The notes below the pieces were generated by a model that was not told the origin of the DNA, did no database searches, and worked only from the letters and a program-made list of their open reading frames with translations. A program made the position numbers and the translations under genes. Shown piece after piece: positions 1 to 6,934 of a stretch of DNA of 10,936 bases (within the stretch, counting starts at the first letter, position 1; each line of letters opens with the position of its first letter). Source of the stretch: an uncultured Flavobacteriales bacterium (lineage in GTDB: Bacteria > Bacteroidota > Bacteroidia > Flavobacteriales_D > SKUL01); contig CALDPJ010000030.1 of assembly GCA_937911795.1 (NCBI GenBank), positions 1 through 10,936 of the forward strand, written 5' to 3'.

Positions 1-2
1 AG

Positions 3-842
3 CAATTGCTCAACGGTGGGTTTGAGGAAACTTACATAGATAGCACTACATTCTTCTGGGAGTCTTTGATCCCGGTAAACTGGAGATTTGGTATGTATAT
101 ACCGACTGACGGAGCATGTCCCTATATGGGTGCATTAACCAATGATAGTCATTCAGGGGAATGGGCAGTTGAATTGGAAACGCTGGGTTGTGCCCCGTCA
201 AGTGTTGCTGGATCCATGTGGTATTCAGCCGAAAATTCAGGAATGATAGCTCCGGTAATTAACGATCGCCCGGATCAACTCACGTTTTACTATAAATTCA
301 GTCCGGTCGGAGGTGATAGTGCTAGATTCAGCTCACTGCTTTTTAACTTTCCAGACAGTCTTTCTTTATATGATCCCGGCTGGTTTGAAGCCATTGACAC
401 AGTAGCATATATCAAGGATTTTATTCCAGATGCTTCAGATCAATATATTCAAAGAATTTCCAATTTTAATTATTTATCGGATGATGTTCCAGAGTACATA
501 ACAGTTTCATTTTCTTCAAATAAACAGGAGTATTACGGCCACGCCGGCACCACCCTCTGGATCGACGATGTAGAACTAATTTATCTCAATACATCGGTCG
601 GCGAGTGGCTTGATACCGATTTTAATATTTTCCCCAATCCTGTAACAGATCGGTTTCAGTTGAATCAAATGGGGGATGTCAAACCAGTACGTATTGAGCT
701 TCTGAATCACACCGGTCAATCAGTTGGCACACTTAATCCTCAAGATCGTTTTCATGCCGTCGATCACCTGCCGCCGGGGATGTATTTCCTGCAAGTCGAG
801 ACCGAAAAAGGCGTGGTGGTGAAGAAACTGGTGAAGGAGTAA
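3..842 (+). CDS. T9SS type A sorting-domain secreted protein (5' partial)
   Basis: The frame is open to the left edge, so the start lies outside the window. The visible part begins with a Q-L-L-N-G-G-F-E-E stretch, the kind of sequence that in Bacteroidota cargo proteins directly follows the signal peptide. Probably only about 20 residues are missing. Roughly residues 1-195 (counted from position 6) form an aromatic-rich beta-sandwich-like domain ending in a G-T-x-L-W-I-D-D-V-x-L-I-Y motif, as in PCMD-like (putative carbohydrate-binding) domains. Residues about 206-278 are a type A sorting domain: F-P-N-P near its start, then L-P-P-G-M-Y-F-L-Q-V, ending K-K-L-V-K-E. Such a protein would cross the outer membrane by the type IX system and be anchored to or released from the cell surface. 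It has the same architecture as the protein at 6008-6934. Codons before about position 535 are clearly A+T-richer than those after. The ligand is unknown. Confidence 0.85.
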   Translation, partial: QLLNGGFEETYIDSTTFFWESLIPVNWRFGMYIPTDGACPYMGALTNDSHSGEWAVELETLGCAPSSVAGSMWYSAENSGMIAPVINDRPDQLTFYYKFSPVGGDSARFSSLLFNFPDSLSLYDPGWFEAIDTVAYIKDFIPDASDQYIQRISNFNYLSDDVPEYITVSFSSNKQEYYGHAGTTLWIDDVELIYLNTSVGEWLDTDFNIFPNPVTDRFQLNQMGDVKPVRIELLNHTGQSVGTLNPQDRFHAVDHLPPGMYFLQVETEKGVVVKKLVKE

Positions 843-922
843 CTGTACCAGACAAAGATTTTAGCGGAATATGAAGAATAATCCGAGGAGTTTGATCTCC
901 TGACTTACCGCTCAAAAATGTT

Positions 923-930
923 TACCTTCG
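923..930 (+). promoter_or_regulatory. Candidate Bacteroidota -7 box for hpt
   Basis: TACCTTCG lies 19 nt before the hpt start and matches the TAnnTTTG -7 consensus at all but one fixed position. No TTG or TTTG lies at the expected 19-21 nt spacing; the nearest TTTG (891-894) is 28 nt away. This is therefore half a promoter by pattern only. Confidence 0.4.
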
Positions 931-949
931 CCCAATCAAAAAATCAGGA

Positions 950-1489
950 TTGGAACCCACCATTACATTACACGATAAAACCTTTGCGGTGAATATCCGT
1001 GAAGAGCAGATTCAGCAATCAGTCATTGAACTTGCAAAACGTTTGGATGCCGATCTGGAAGGACAAACCCCCCTCTTTGTCGGTGTGCTCAACGGGTCGT
1101 TTATGTTTCTGGCGGATTTGATGAAACACGTCACCATTCCCTGCGAGATTTCATTCGTGAAACTGGCTTCCTACGAAGGCACTTCCAGCACAGGAATGAT
1201 TAAACAACTGGTAGGTCTGAATGAAAACATCAAAGATCGCACGGTGGTAATTGTTGAGGATATTGTCGATACCGGCAATACCATCGAGCATTTACAACAA
1301 TCACTGCGCACGCAGCTGCCGAAAACAATTAAGGTTGCCACTTTGTTGTTTAAGCCCGAGGCATATACCAAAGATATTCCTGTTGATTATGTAGCGCTGA
1401 GCGTTCCGAACGATTTTCTCGTCGGTTACGGTCTCGACTACGACGGCCTTGGGCGCAACCTGAAGCATATTTATAAAATCACCGAATAA
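950..1489 (+). CDS. hpt: Hypoxanthine phosphoribosyltransferase
   Basis: This cytoplasmic enzyme makes IMP (and GMP) from hypoxanthine (or guanine) and PRPP in purine salvage. The 179-residue length is normal. Visible motifs are the L-N-G-S pyrophosphate loop (47-50), the PRPP-binding signature V-E-D-I-V-D-T-G-N-T (102-111) with the catalytic Asp near 107, F-K-P-E with the purine-contacting Lys (134-137), and the C-terminal F-L-V-G-Y-G-L-D-Y-D segment (156-165). The start is TTG at 950. No ATG or GTG occurs in frame between the upstream stop (893-895) and this point, and the reading from here aligns with the usual family N-terminus (x-I-x-L-H-D-K-x-F). It is first in a same-strand run with adk 8 nt downstream, a pairing common in Bacteroidota. 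There is no usable Shine-Dalgarno; an AGGA abuts the start codon too closely. Confidence 0.95.
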   Translation: MEPTITLHDKTFAVNIREEQIQQSVIELAKRLDADLEGQTPLFVGVLNGSFMFLADLMKHVTIPCEISFVKLASYEGTSSTGMIKQLVGLNENIKDRTVVIVEDIVDTGNTIEHLQQSLRTQLPKTIKVATLLFKPEAYTKDIPVDYVALSVPNDFLVGYGLDYDGLGRNLKHIYKITE

Positions 1490-1497
1490 GATTCATC

Positions 1498-2076
1498 ATG
1501 CTGAATATTGTATTGTTTGGCCCTCCGGGAGCAGGAAAAGGAACCCAGAGCGAAAAACTCATCGACCGCTATCAACTGGTTCATCTGTCAACCGGAGATA
1601 TTTTCCGGGCCAATATCAAAGGCGAAACAGAGCTGGGAAAAACCGCCAAAAGCTATATGGATAAAGGAGAACTCGTCCCAGACGAAGTAACCATTGGCAT
1701 GCTCGAAAGCGAAGTGGAAAAACATCCCGAAGCCAAAGGATTTATTTTCGATGGATTTCCGCGCACCACGGCACAGGCCAAAGCGCTGGATCAGTTTCTG
1801 CAGTCGCGCGGAACGGAAATCACCATGATGCTGGCGCTCGAAGTCCCGGAAGAAGAATTGAAAAAAAGATTGAAACACCGCGCCGAAACCAGCGGACGCA
1901 CCGACGATGCAGATCCGGAAGTAATCAATAAACGAATTGCGGTCTATCAACGCGAAACAGCTCCTGTGGCAGAACATTACCGGGAACAATCCAAATATCG
2001 TGGAGTGCATGGAATAGGGAGTGTGGAGGAGATATCGGAGAGACTTTTTTTGGTGATTGATGAGGTAAATGGTTAA
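1498..2076 (+). CDS. adk: Adenylate kinase
   Basis: This enzyme catalyses ATP + AMP = 2 ADP in the cytoplasm and sets the adenylate balance. The 192-residue protein has the P-loop G-P-P-G-A-G-K-G-T (8-16), the AMP-binding S-T-G-D with the following Arg (31-37), and D-G-F-P-R-T (85-90). The lid is short: G-R-T-D-D (133-137) followed by R146, with no four-Cys zinc lid, so this is the short-lid form. ATG at 1498 is 8 nt after hpt, suggesting one transcript. The last two codons (Asn, Gly) and the stop lie inside the first unit of the heptamer array that follows. The natural C-terminus may therefore have been replaced by repeat sequence; the catalytic core is intact. Confidence 0.96.
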   Translation: MLNIVLFGPPGAGKGTQSEKLIDRYQLVHLSTGDIFRANIKGETELGKTAKSYMDKGELVPDEVTIGMLESEVEKHPEAKGFIFDGFPRTTAQAKALDQFLQSRGTEITMMLALEVPEEELKKRLKHRAETSGRTDDADPEVINKRIAVYQRETAPVAEHYREQSKYRGVHGIGSVEEISERLFLVIDEVNG

Positions 2077-2337
2077 TTGTGAATGGTTAGTGATTAATGA
2101 TTAATTGTGAGATTGGGGGTGAACGGAAGAATGGTGAACGGTGAACGATGAACAGTGGGAGAGTGAAGAGTGAGAAAGTGAGGAGTGAGAAAGTGAAAAG
2201 TGAGGAGTGAGAAAGTGAAAAGTGAAGAGTGAAAAGTGGGGGAGTGAAGAGTGAGAAGTGAAAATAACGGTGAACGGGTAAACGGTGAATGGTGAAGGGA
2301 AGAACGGTTCACGGTTTATGGTTCACGGTTCACGAAT
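2069..2337 (+). repeat. Degenerate heptamer array between adk and obg
   Basis: The array starts in the last codons of adk and has three segments. The first (2069-2110) is six contiguous 7-mers: ATGGTTA, ATTGTGA, ATGGTTA, GTGATTA, ATGATTA, ATTGTGA. The second, from about 2119, has GGTGAAC-like units changing to RRAGTGA units (GTGAAAA, GTGAGGA) spaced 7 or 8 bp. The third (about 2268-2337) returns to GGTGAAC units and then flips to the complement, GGTTCAC (2307-2313, 2321-2326 and 2328-2334). The coding strand is strongly G+A-rich through most of it. An open frame on the other strand across the array is a by-product of the repeat. It separates adk from obg by 308 nt, which would weaken simple co-transcription. 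Confidence 0.9.
2270..2326. repeat. Imperfect inverted repeat built from heptamer units
   Basis: Three blocks pair in order: GTGAAC (2270-2275) with GTTCAC (2321-2326), TAAAC (2279-2283) with GTTTA (2314-2318), and GTGAA (2285-2289) with TTCAC (2308-2312). An 18-nt loop and small internal mismatches remain. It arises because the repeat family switches strand here. There is no T-run after it, so it is not a classic intrinsic terminator. As RNA it could form a hairpin in the obg leader, about 60 nt before the start; a role is inference only. Confidence 0.55.
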
Positions 2338-2384
2338 ATCGAAACAGAAGGATTAGTAAGAGTAAAATAAAATTAGAATTCAAA

Positions 2385-3380
2385 ATGTCGGGCTCGAACT
2401 TCGTCGATTACGTGAAAATATGCTGCCGATCGGGCAACGGCGGACCGGGTTCTACGCACCTGCACCGGGATATTTTGACCTCCCGTGGTGGTCCCGATGG
2501 TGGCGACGGCGGGCGCGGTGGTCACATCATTCTACGCGGAAATGCACAACTTTGGACGCTGCTTCATCTTAAATACAAAAAACACGTTATTGCCGGACAT
2601 GGTGAAACGGGTAGCAAAAGCAATTCCACCGGTGCCGACGGAAAAGATGTGATTCTGGAGGTTCCTTTGGGTACCATTGCCCGCGATGCAGAAACGCATG
2701 AAGTTCATTGTGAAATTACCGAAGACGGACAGGAAGTTACGCTGCTAAAAGGCGGTCGGGGCGGATTGGGAAACAGCCATTTTAAATCGTCTACCCAACA
2801 AACTCCGCGATTTGCTCAACCCGGAGAGCCAGGACAAAGTATCTGGAAAATCCTTGAGTTGAAAGTTCTGGCCGATGTCGGTTTGGTGGGATTCCCAAAT
2901 GCCGGAAAATCAACATTGCTATCGGTGGTTTCTGCGGCCAAACCAGAAATAGCGAATTATCCGTTTACCACCCTTGTTCCGAATCTGGGCATTGTTTCCT
3001 ACCGCGATCATCGTTCGTTTGTGATGGCCGATATCCCCGGAATTATTGAAGGCGCCCATAAAGGGAAAGGAATCGGGCTGCGGTTTCTGCGCCACATCGA
3101 ACGAAACAGCGTGTTGTTGTTTTTGCTTCCGGCAGATGCCGATGACATTGCCGAAGAGTACCGGATTTTATTAAACGAACTGGAGCAGTTCAACCCCGAG
3201 TTGCTCGACAAAGACCGCATTATTGCGATTTCTAAATCGGATATGCTGGACGACGAATTGAAGAAAGAAATATCGGCTTCACTCGGAGATTTACCGCACC
3301 TGTATTTCTCGTCTGTTAGCCAGGAAGGGTTGACAGAACTGAAAGATGCCATCTGGAAATCACTGAATCCGGTTTCATGA
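2385..3380 (+). CDS. obg: Obg family GTPase, 50S ribosome assembly
   Basis: Obg is an essential cytoplasmic GTPase that binds the large ribosomal subunit late in assembly and links growth to guanine nucleotide levels. From ATG 2385 the product is 331 residues. It has the glycine-rich Obg fold (1-159, with G-G-P-D-G-G-D-G-G-R-G-G at 35-46), then the G domain: G1 G-F-P-N-A-G-K-S (169-176), G2 Y-P-F-T-T (192-196), G3 D-I-P-G (216-219), G4 S-K-S-D (283-286, in place of N-K-x-D) and G5 S-S-V-S (309-312). The C-terminus is short, without the extra domain seen in some phyla. The frame runs 32 codons further upstream to 2289, but those codons are heptamer-repeat sequence. The reading from M-S-G-S-N-F-V-D-Y matches the family N-terminus, and an A-rich leader precedes this ATG. 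The stop overlaps the next start by 4 nt. Confidence 0.95.
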   Translation: MSGSNFVDYVKICCRSGNGGPGSTHLHRDILTSRGGPDGGDGGRGGHIILRGNAQLWTLLHLKYKKHVIAGHGETGSKSNSTGADGKDVILEVPLGTIARDAETHEVHCEITEDGQEVTLLKGGRGGLGNSHFKSSTQQTPRFAQPGEPGQSIWKILELKVLADVGLVGFPNAGKSTLLSVVSAAKPEIANYPFTTLVPNLGIVSYRDHRSFVMADIPGIIEGAHKGKGIGLRFLRHIERNSVLLFLLPADADDIAEEYRILLNELEQFNPELLDKDRIIAISKSDMLDDELKKEISASLGDLPHLYFSSVSQEGLTELKDAIWKSLNPVS

Positions 3381-3970
3381 TCGAATGGCTGGAGTCGGTT
3401 GACCGTGCACTGTTTCTGGCACTCAACAGCTTCCATCACCCGGCGCTGGATGTTTTTATGGAGCTGGTCAGCCACAAGTTTACCTGGATTCCATTGTACC
3501 TGATCATTGCCGTGTTTGCCCAACGAAAATGGGGCTGGAAAGGGTTGGGAATTTTCGCAGTTGGTTCGGCATTGACCATCGTACTTACTGATCAGATTTC
3601 GGTAAAACTATTTAAAAATGTCTTCGAGCGGTATCGTCCGTGTCACAACGAAGAAATCGCGCACCTGGTGCACATCGTAAACGAACGTTGCGGTGGATTG
3701 TATGGATTTGTGTCGTCGCACGCGGCCAATCATTTTGGTATTGCGACATTTTTTGCGCTCACTTTGTTCCGCAATCAGCGACCGGCATTAATCATGATCT
3801 TATTGTGGGCGGCGCTTGTGTCGTACAGCAGAATTTATCTTGGTGTGCATTATCCGGCGGATATTACCGTGGGGGCATTGCTTGGAATTGTTTTGGGATA
3901 CCTGACGGGATGGGGATTTTGGGGAGTGAAAAATGAGTTAGTGAAGAGTGAAAAAACAGTGAAAAGTTAA
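3377..3970 (+). CDS. PAP2-family membrane phosphatase
   Basis: This is a multi-pass inner-membrane protein of the phosphatidic acid phosphatase type 2 superfamily. All three catalytic motifs are present: K-x6-R-P (K80 to P88), S-S-H (113-115, the P-S-G-H equivalent with catalytic H115), and S-R-x5-H-x3-D (S151, R152, H158, D162). Hydrophobic segments lie near 35-48, 58-71, 118-131, 137-149 and 162-180. Family members dephosphorylate undecaprenyl pyrophosphate, phosphatidylglycerol phosphate or lipid A; the substrate here cannot be chosen from sequence. The ATGA overlap with obg implies translational coupling. The last roughly 14 residues (from V184: V-K-N-E-L-V-K-S-E-K-T-V-K-S) and the stop are encoded by the heptamer array, giving a Lys/Glu-rich tail that the family would not predict. 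Confidence 0.9.
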   Translation: MIEWLESVDRALFLALNSFHHPALDVFMELVSHKFTWIPLYLIIAVFAQRKWGWKGLGIFAVGSALTIVLTDQISVKLFKNVFERYRPCHNEEIAHLVHIVNERCGGLYGFVSSHAANHFGIATFFALTLFRNQRPALIMILLWAALVSYSRIYLGVHYPADITVGALLGIVLGYLTGWGFWGVKNELVKSEKTVKS

Positions 3971-4030
3971 AAGTTAAAAGTGGACAGTGAAAAGTGAAAA
4001 GTGGGAGAGTGAAGAGTGAAAAGTGGGAAA
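3924..4030 (+). repeat. Heptamer array (TGAAAAG family) at the PAP2 gene 3' end
   Basis: Units read TGAAGAG, TGAAAAG, TTAAAAG, TTAAAAG, TGGACAG, TGAAAAG, TGAAAAG, with occasional 8-bp or longer spacers. It starts inside the PAP2 coding region, carries that gene's TAA (3968-3970) and ends just before the crcB-like remnant. The unit is the same family as the middle part of the 2069-2337 array and has the same orientation relative to the upstream gene. Confidence 0.88.
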
Positions 4031-4043
4031 CTTGATCTGGATT

Positions 4044-4259
4044 ATGATCTATACGATTTTTGCAATTTTTGTAGGCGGCGGACTTTGAAGTGTTTTCCGT
4101 TTCGGTGTCAGTCAATGGGTATTGCGGTTAACCGACGCGCGCTTTCCACGGGGATTATAATTGATGCGCGACGCAATGTATCTGTATGCTGGCGCGAATG
4201 TATTGTTGAGCGTGGTGGCTTGCCTGATTGTACGGAGCTTGTTCGTTCGATCTGACTGA
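4044..4259 (+). pseudogene. crcB: Decayed crcB/fluC fluoride-channel remnant
   Basis: Read in one frame from ATG 4044, this gives M-I-Y-T-I-F-A-I-F-V-G-G-G-L, stop (TGA 4086-4088), S-V-F-R-F-G-V-S-Q-W. The family N-terminus is an x-F-I-G-G-G-x-G-S-x-x-R-(Y/W) stretch, so the stop sits exactly where the second conserved Gly belongs; one G-to-T change (GGA to TGA) would explain it. The frame continues to F-P (4143-4148), meets a second stop (TAA 4158-4160), then reads a hydrophobic helix, Y-L-Y-A-G-A-N-V-L-L-S-V-V-A (4179-4220), that resembles the last CrcB membrane segment, to TGA 4257-4259. The central Asn-bearing helix and the conserved G-x-x-T-T-F-S-T region are missing, so about 50 of the usual 120-130 residues are lost. 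FluC proteins export fluoride as dimeric channels; this copy cannot. It fills most of the 351-nt gap between PAP2 and the next gene. Confidence 0.6.
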
Positions 4260-4282
4260 CATGAATTCGATAGATGATTTCG

Positions 4283-4290
4283 TAATTTGC
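4283..4290 (+). promoter_or_regulatory. Candidate -7 box for the PafA-like phosphatase
   Basis: TAATTTGC fits TAnnTT at the conserved positions and lies 31 nt before ATG 4322. No clear TTG element sits 19-21 nt upstream. The support is weak and rests on similarity to other boxes in this window. Confidence 0.3.
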
Positions 4291-4321
4291 GCCTTAACGA
4301 ATTAATCAGATTTTTCCGCTA

Positions 4322-5935
4322 ATGAAGCAGCTCATCTTCGCACTTGTTCTATCTTTTTCTGTCACGGTTGCTTTCTCCCAGTCTGCCGATAAACCAAAAC
4401 TGGTGGTCGGTATTGTCGTTGATCAGATGAAGTACGATTTCATCAATATGTACTGGAAGCACTACGGCGACGGCGGTTTTAAAAGAATGATCGGCGAGGG
4501 TTTCAGTTGCCGGAATCTCCATTACAATTATGGTCCTACTTTCACCGGACCCGGCCACGCATCGATTTTTACCGGGACAACGCCCCGTTACCACGGAATT
4601 GTGGCCAACGACTGGTACGATAAAAAAGCGAACCGCACGATTTATTGCTCGGAAGACCGATCGGTAAAATCAGTGGGCGACGAAACGCCTTCCGGCCAGA
4701 TGTCACCGAAAAATATGCTCGTCACCACCATGACCGATGAACTGAAAATGAGCACCGCAGGCCGGAGCAAGGTCATCAGTGTTTCGATTAAGGATCGCGG
4801 CGCCACGTTGCCGGGGGGACATTCTGCCGATGCGGCTTACTGGATGACCGATAAATGGATTTCCAGTACGCACTACATGGAGCATCTCCCGGAGTGGGTG
4901 GTGGAATTCAACGAGGGTATGGAGCAGTTTGTCCCCGATGAGTGGAATACGCTGCTACCGATAGAATCATACCTCGAAAGCTGGGGCGATGACAATGAAT
5001 ACGAATATTCATTTCGCGGGAAAGATCGTCCGGTATTTCCGTATGATCTGAAGACATTAAGGCCCGAAAACGGTAACATCAGCATGATCAAATCCACTCC
5101 TTTTGGCAATACCATTACAACCGAATTTGCAAAGGCGGCGATTCGGAATGAAAAGCTCGGAGCAAATGACATTACCGATTTTATTACGATCAGCTATTCA
5201 TCACCGGATTATATCGGACATATGTTCGGGCCGCAGGCTGTTGAAACGCAGGATAATTATTTGCGGTTTGATGCGGAACTGGCAGAATTTCTCAACTTTC
5301 TCGATGCCGAAATCGGGCAGGGCGAATACCTTGTTTTTCTAACTGCCGACCACGGCGGAGCAATGGTTCCGGCGCATCTGGAGGATCTCAAAATGCCCGG
5401 TGGAAACATCGATGCAAAATTGATCAACAACGCAGCCAAGGAATTCCTGATTCAGCGCTACAATGCGGATGGGATGATTCTCAATTATTCCAATGATCAG
5501 TTTTTTCTCGATCACGACCGGATTGCAGAAAGCGGTTATGAACCCGAACAAATCGCACGGGCGCTGGCCGATTTCGTATTGCAATTTGGGGGTATTGCGG
5601 AGGCTTACACCGCGTGGGATTTAAAACGGGCTCAGTTTACCGAAGGAACCATTGCGGCAGCGCAACGCGGTTTCAATCACCGGAGATCGGGAGATGTTAT
5701 TCTATTATTCCAGTCGGGGTGGATTGAGTACGGACGGCGCGGAACCACGCACGGTTCATTGCACGCGTACGACACCCACGTGCCCGCCATTTTTATGGGC
5801 TGGGGCGTAAAACACGGTTTCACCGATCGCAGACTGAGCATCACCGACATTGCGCCTACGGTTTGTTCGCTTTTACAAATAGGAATGCCGAGTGGCTTCA
5901 CCGGTGATCCGATCCGTCAGATTACCGAACGCTGA
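4322..5935 (+). CDS. pafA: PafA-like secreted alkaline phosphatase
   Basis: This is a periplasmic or exported metal-dependent phosphomonoesterase that frees inorganic phosphate. The signal peptide is M-K-Q-L then a hydrophobic run ending A-F-S-Q (1-20). The alkaline-phosphatase-superfamily active site is complete: D34 (V-V-D-Q), nucleophile T75 in F-T-G-P-G-H-A-S (74-81), D296 and H300 (P-D-Y-I-G-H), D343 and H344 (A-D-H-G-G), and H486 (T-H-V-P) as two-zinc ligands. N96 (A-N-D-W) and K157/R159 (the K-D-R triplet) match the Asn, Lys and Arg that mark PafA-type monoesterases and separate them from the related phosphodiesterases. The 537-residue length fits PafA (about 545). The start at ATG 4322 gives a normal signal peptide. 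It stands alone, with its own likely promoter and a 72-nt gap to the next gene. Activity on phosphomonoesters is inferred from these residues. Confidence 0.88.
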   Translation: MKQLIFALVLSFSVTVAFSQSADKPKLVVGIVVDQMKYDFINMYWKHYGDGGFKRMIGEGFSCRNLHYNYGPTFTGPGHASIFTGTTPRYHGIVANDWYDKKANRTIYCSEDRSVKSVGDETPSGQMSPKNMLVTTMTDELKMSTAGRSKVISVSIKDRGATLPGGHSADAAYWMTDKWISSTHYMEHLPEWVVEFNEGMEQFVPDEWNTLLPIESYLESWGDDNEYEYSFRGKDRPVFPYDLKTLRPENGNISMIKSTPFGNTITTEFAKAAIRNEKLGANDITDFITISYSSPDYIGHMFGPQAVETQDNYLRFDAELAEFLNFLDAEIGQGEYLVFLTADHGGAMVPAHLEDLKMPGGNIDAKLINNAAKEFLIQRYNADGMILNYSNDQFFLDHDRIAESGYEPEQIARALADFVLQFGGIAEAYTAWDLKRAQFTEGTIAAAQRGFNHRRSGDVILLFQSGWIEYGRRGTTHGSLHAYDTHVPAIFMGWGVKHGFTDRRLSITDIAPTVCSLLQIGMPSGFTGDPIRQITER

Positions 5936-5956
5936 GCAAACAGTTTCTGCAGTAAG

Positions 5957-5987
5957 TTGTTGATCCGGTGAGAAAGATTTACTTTCA
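5957..5987 (+). promoter_or_regulatory. Candidate promoter for the T9SS cargo gene
   Basis: TTG (5957-5959), 20 nt, then TACTTTCA (5980-5987). This is close to the Bacteroidota TTG-N19-21-TAnnTTTG arrangement, with the last two bases differing. It ends 20 nt before ATG 6008. Confidence 0.5.
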
Positions 5988-6007
5988 GGGAAAATCAACC
6001 AACGCCA

Positions 6008-6934
6008 ATGCACCGCTTTTTCTTTACCTCGATGTTTTTCCTGCTCGCTGCAGCGGGTTTTACTCAAAATGCCATTCCCAATCCCGGCTTTGAAATTTGG
6101 GTAACCGGAGGATCCTTTTTAAATCCGTATGATGAACCCGAGCATTGGGGAACTCCGAACCCGACCACCAATGGATTTGGATTTGAAACCGCAACCAAAA
6201 CCACCGATCCGCAATTCGTGCATTCCGGAAATGCCGCTCTAAAATTGCGCACACACCACATCGCCATTATCGATGTTTATGCGCAAGGAGCTGCCGTTAC
6301 AGGAGAAGTGAGCATTGCCGGAATTCCTCCCGTTGCACAGGTTACAGGAGGCATTCCATTTAACCTGCGGCCCGATGCTCTGAAAGCCTGGATTAAATAC
6401 TTTCCACAGGGAGCAGATACCGCCCAGGTGGGAATGTTGCTCAGCAAGTGGAACGATGAAACCGGAATGCGCGATACCGTAGGGACGGCTTTGTTACAGC
6501 TATCTGAAACCGTGCAGAATTACACTGAATTTGAAATCCCGGTTGAGTATATGCTGGAGGAGGATCCGGATACCATGTTGATCGGGGTCATTTGCAGTTC
6601 CTTCTATGCACCTGAACTGGGAACGGAAATGTATGTAGATGATCTTTCGTTGGTGTACGATCCATCTTCGGTAGCTGACCGTATGGGCCGGAAACTCGTG
6701 GTTTATCCAAATCCTGCTACTTCGCGCGTGTGGTTTGATGCGCCGGATGCCGTTGCGGTAAAAATTCTGAATTCGATGGGGCAGGTGGTGTTGCAGAAAA
6801 AACTTTCAACCGGTGAAAACAATGTAGTTCTCGAGGGACTCCCTTCGGGATTATACTTGTTGGAATTGAGGGATGGACAAGGGGCGAGGATCGGCGTTTC
6901 GAGGGTGGTGGTTAATTCGATTGACGATTTATAA
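6008..6934 (+). CDS. T9SS type A sorting-domain secreted protein
   Basis: This is a secreted or surface protein of unknown ligand, 308 residues. The N-terminal signal peptide (M-H-R-F-F-F then a hydrophobic core, ending about G-F-T-Q at 20) is followed by N-P-G-F-E-I-W. A beta-sandwich-like domain runs to about 220 and ends with a G-T-E-M-Y-V-D-D-L-S-L-V-Y motif, as in PCMD-like domains. The sorting domain (about 229-308) has V-Y-P-N-P, I-L-N-S-M-G-Q-V-V and L-P-S-G-L-Y-L-L-E-L. Layout and motifs match the protein at 3-842, so the two are probably distant paralogues. The last five residues (S-I-D-D-L) and the TAA stop come almost wholly from the heptamer array starting at 6919. A typical sorting domain would end near R-V-V-V, with a Lys/Arg residue at or near the terminus. 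Whether the extra acidic tail affects export is unknown. Confidence 0.88.
   Translation: MHRFFFTSMFFLLAAAGFTQNAIPNPGFEIWVTGGSFLNPYDEPEHWGTPNPTTNGFGFETATKTTDPQFVHSGNAALKLRTHHIAIIDVYAQGAAVTGEVSIAGIPPVAQVTGGIPFNLRPDALKAWIKYFPQGADTAQVGMLLSKWNDETGMRDTVGTALLQLSETVQNYTEFEIPVEYMLEEDPDTMLIGVICSSFYAPELGTEMYVDDLSLVYDPSSVADRMGRKLVVYPNPATSRVWFDAPDAVAVKILNSMGQVVLQKKLSTGENNVVLEGLPSGLYLLELRDGQGARIGVSRVVVNSIDDL

Noticed and set aside
886..901. AGGAG/CTCCT hairpin as a terminator after the first T9SS gene
   Set aside because: Only 5 bp of stem and no T-run downstream.
2094..2312. Minus-strand 72-codon open frame rich in Ser, His, Phe and Leu
   Set aside because: It is the reverse complement of the heptamer array; the repeat happens to avoid stops on that strand. 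No leader, motif or homologue-like pattern.
2289..2384. N-terminal extension of Obg by 32 codons
   Set aside because: The extension is heptamer repeat plus A-rich leader. ATG 2385 gives the family N-terminus and normal length.
4086..4088. TGA in the crcB-like frame as a recoded Gly or selenocysteine codon
   Set aside because: TGA ends obg (3378-3380) and the PafA-like gene (5933-5935), so it is a normal stop here. A second stop (TAA 4158-4160) and the lost centre favour decay.
3864..4115. Minus-strand 83-codon frame
   Set aside because: Also repeat-derived and antisense to the PAP2 3' end.
4016..4255. 79-codon plus-strand open frame, out of frame with the CrcB-like reading
   Set aside because: Starts within the repeat and has Cys/Arg-rich unstructured content; the neighbouring frame shows recognisable CrcB motifs, so this one is a shadow.
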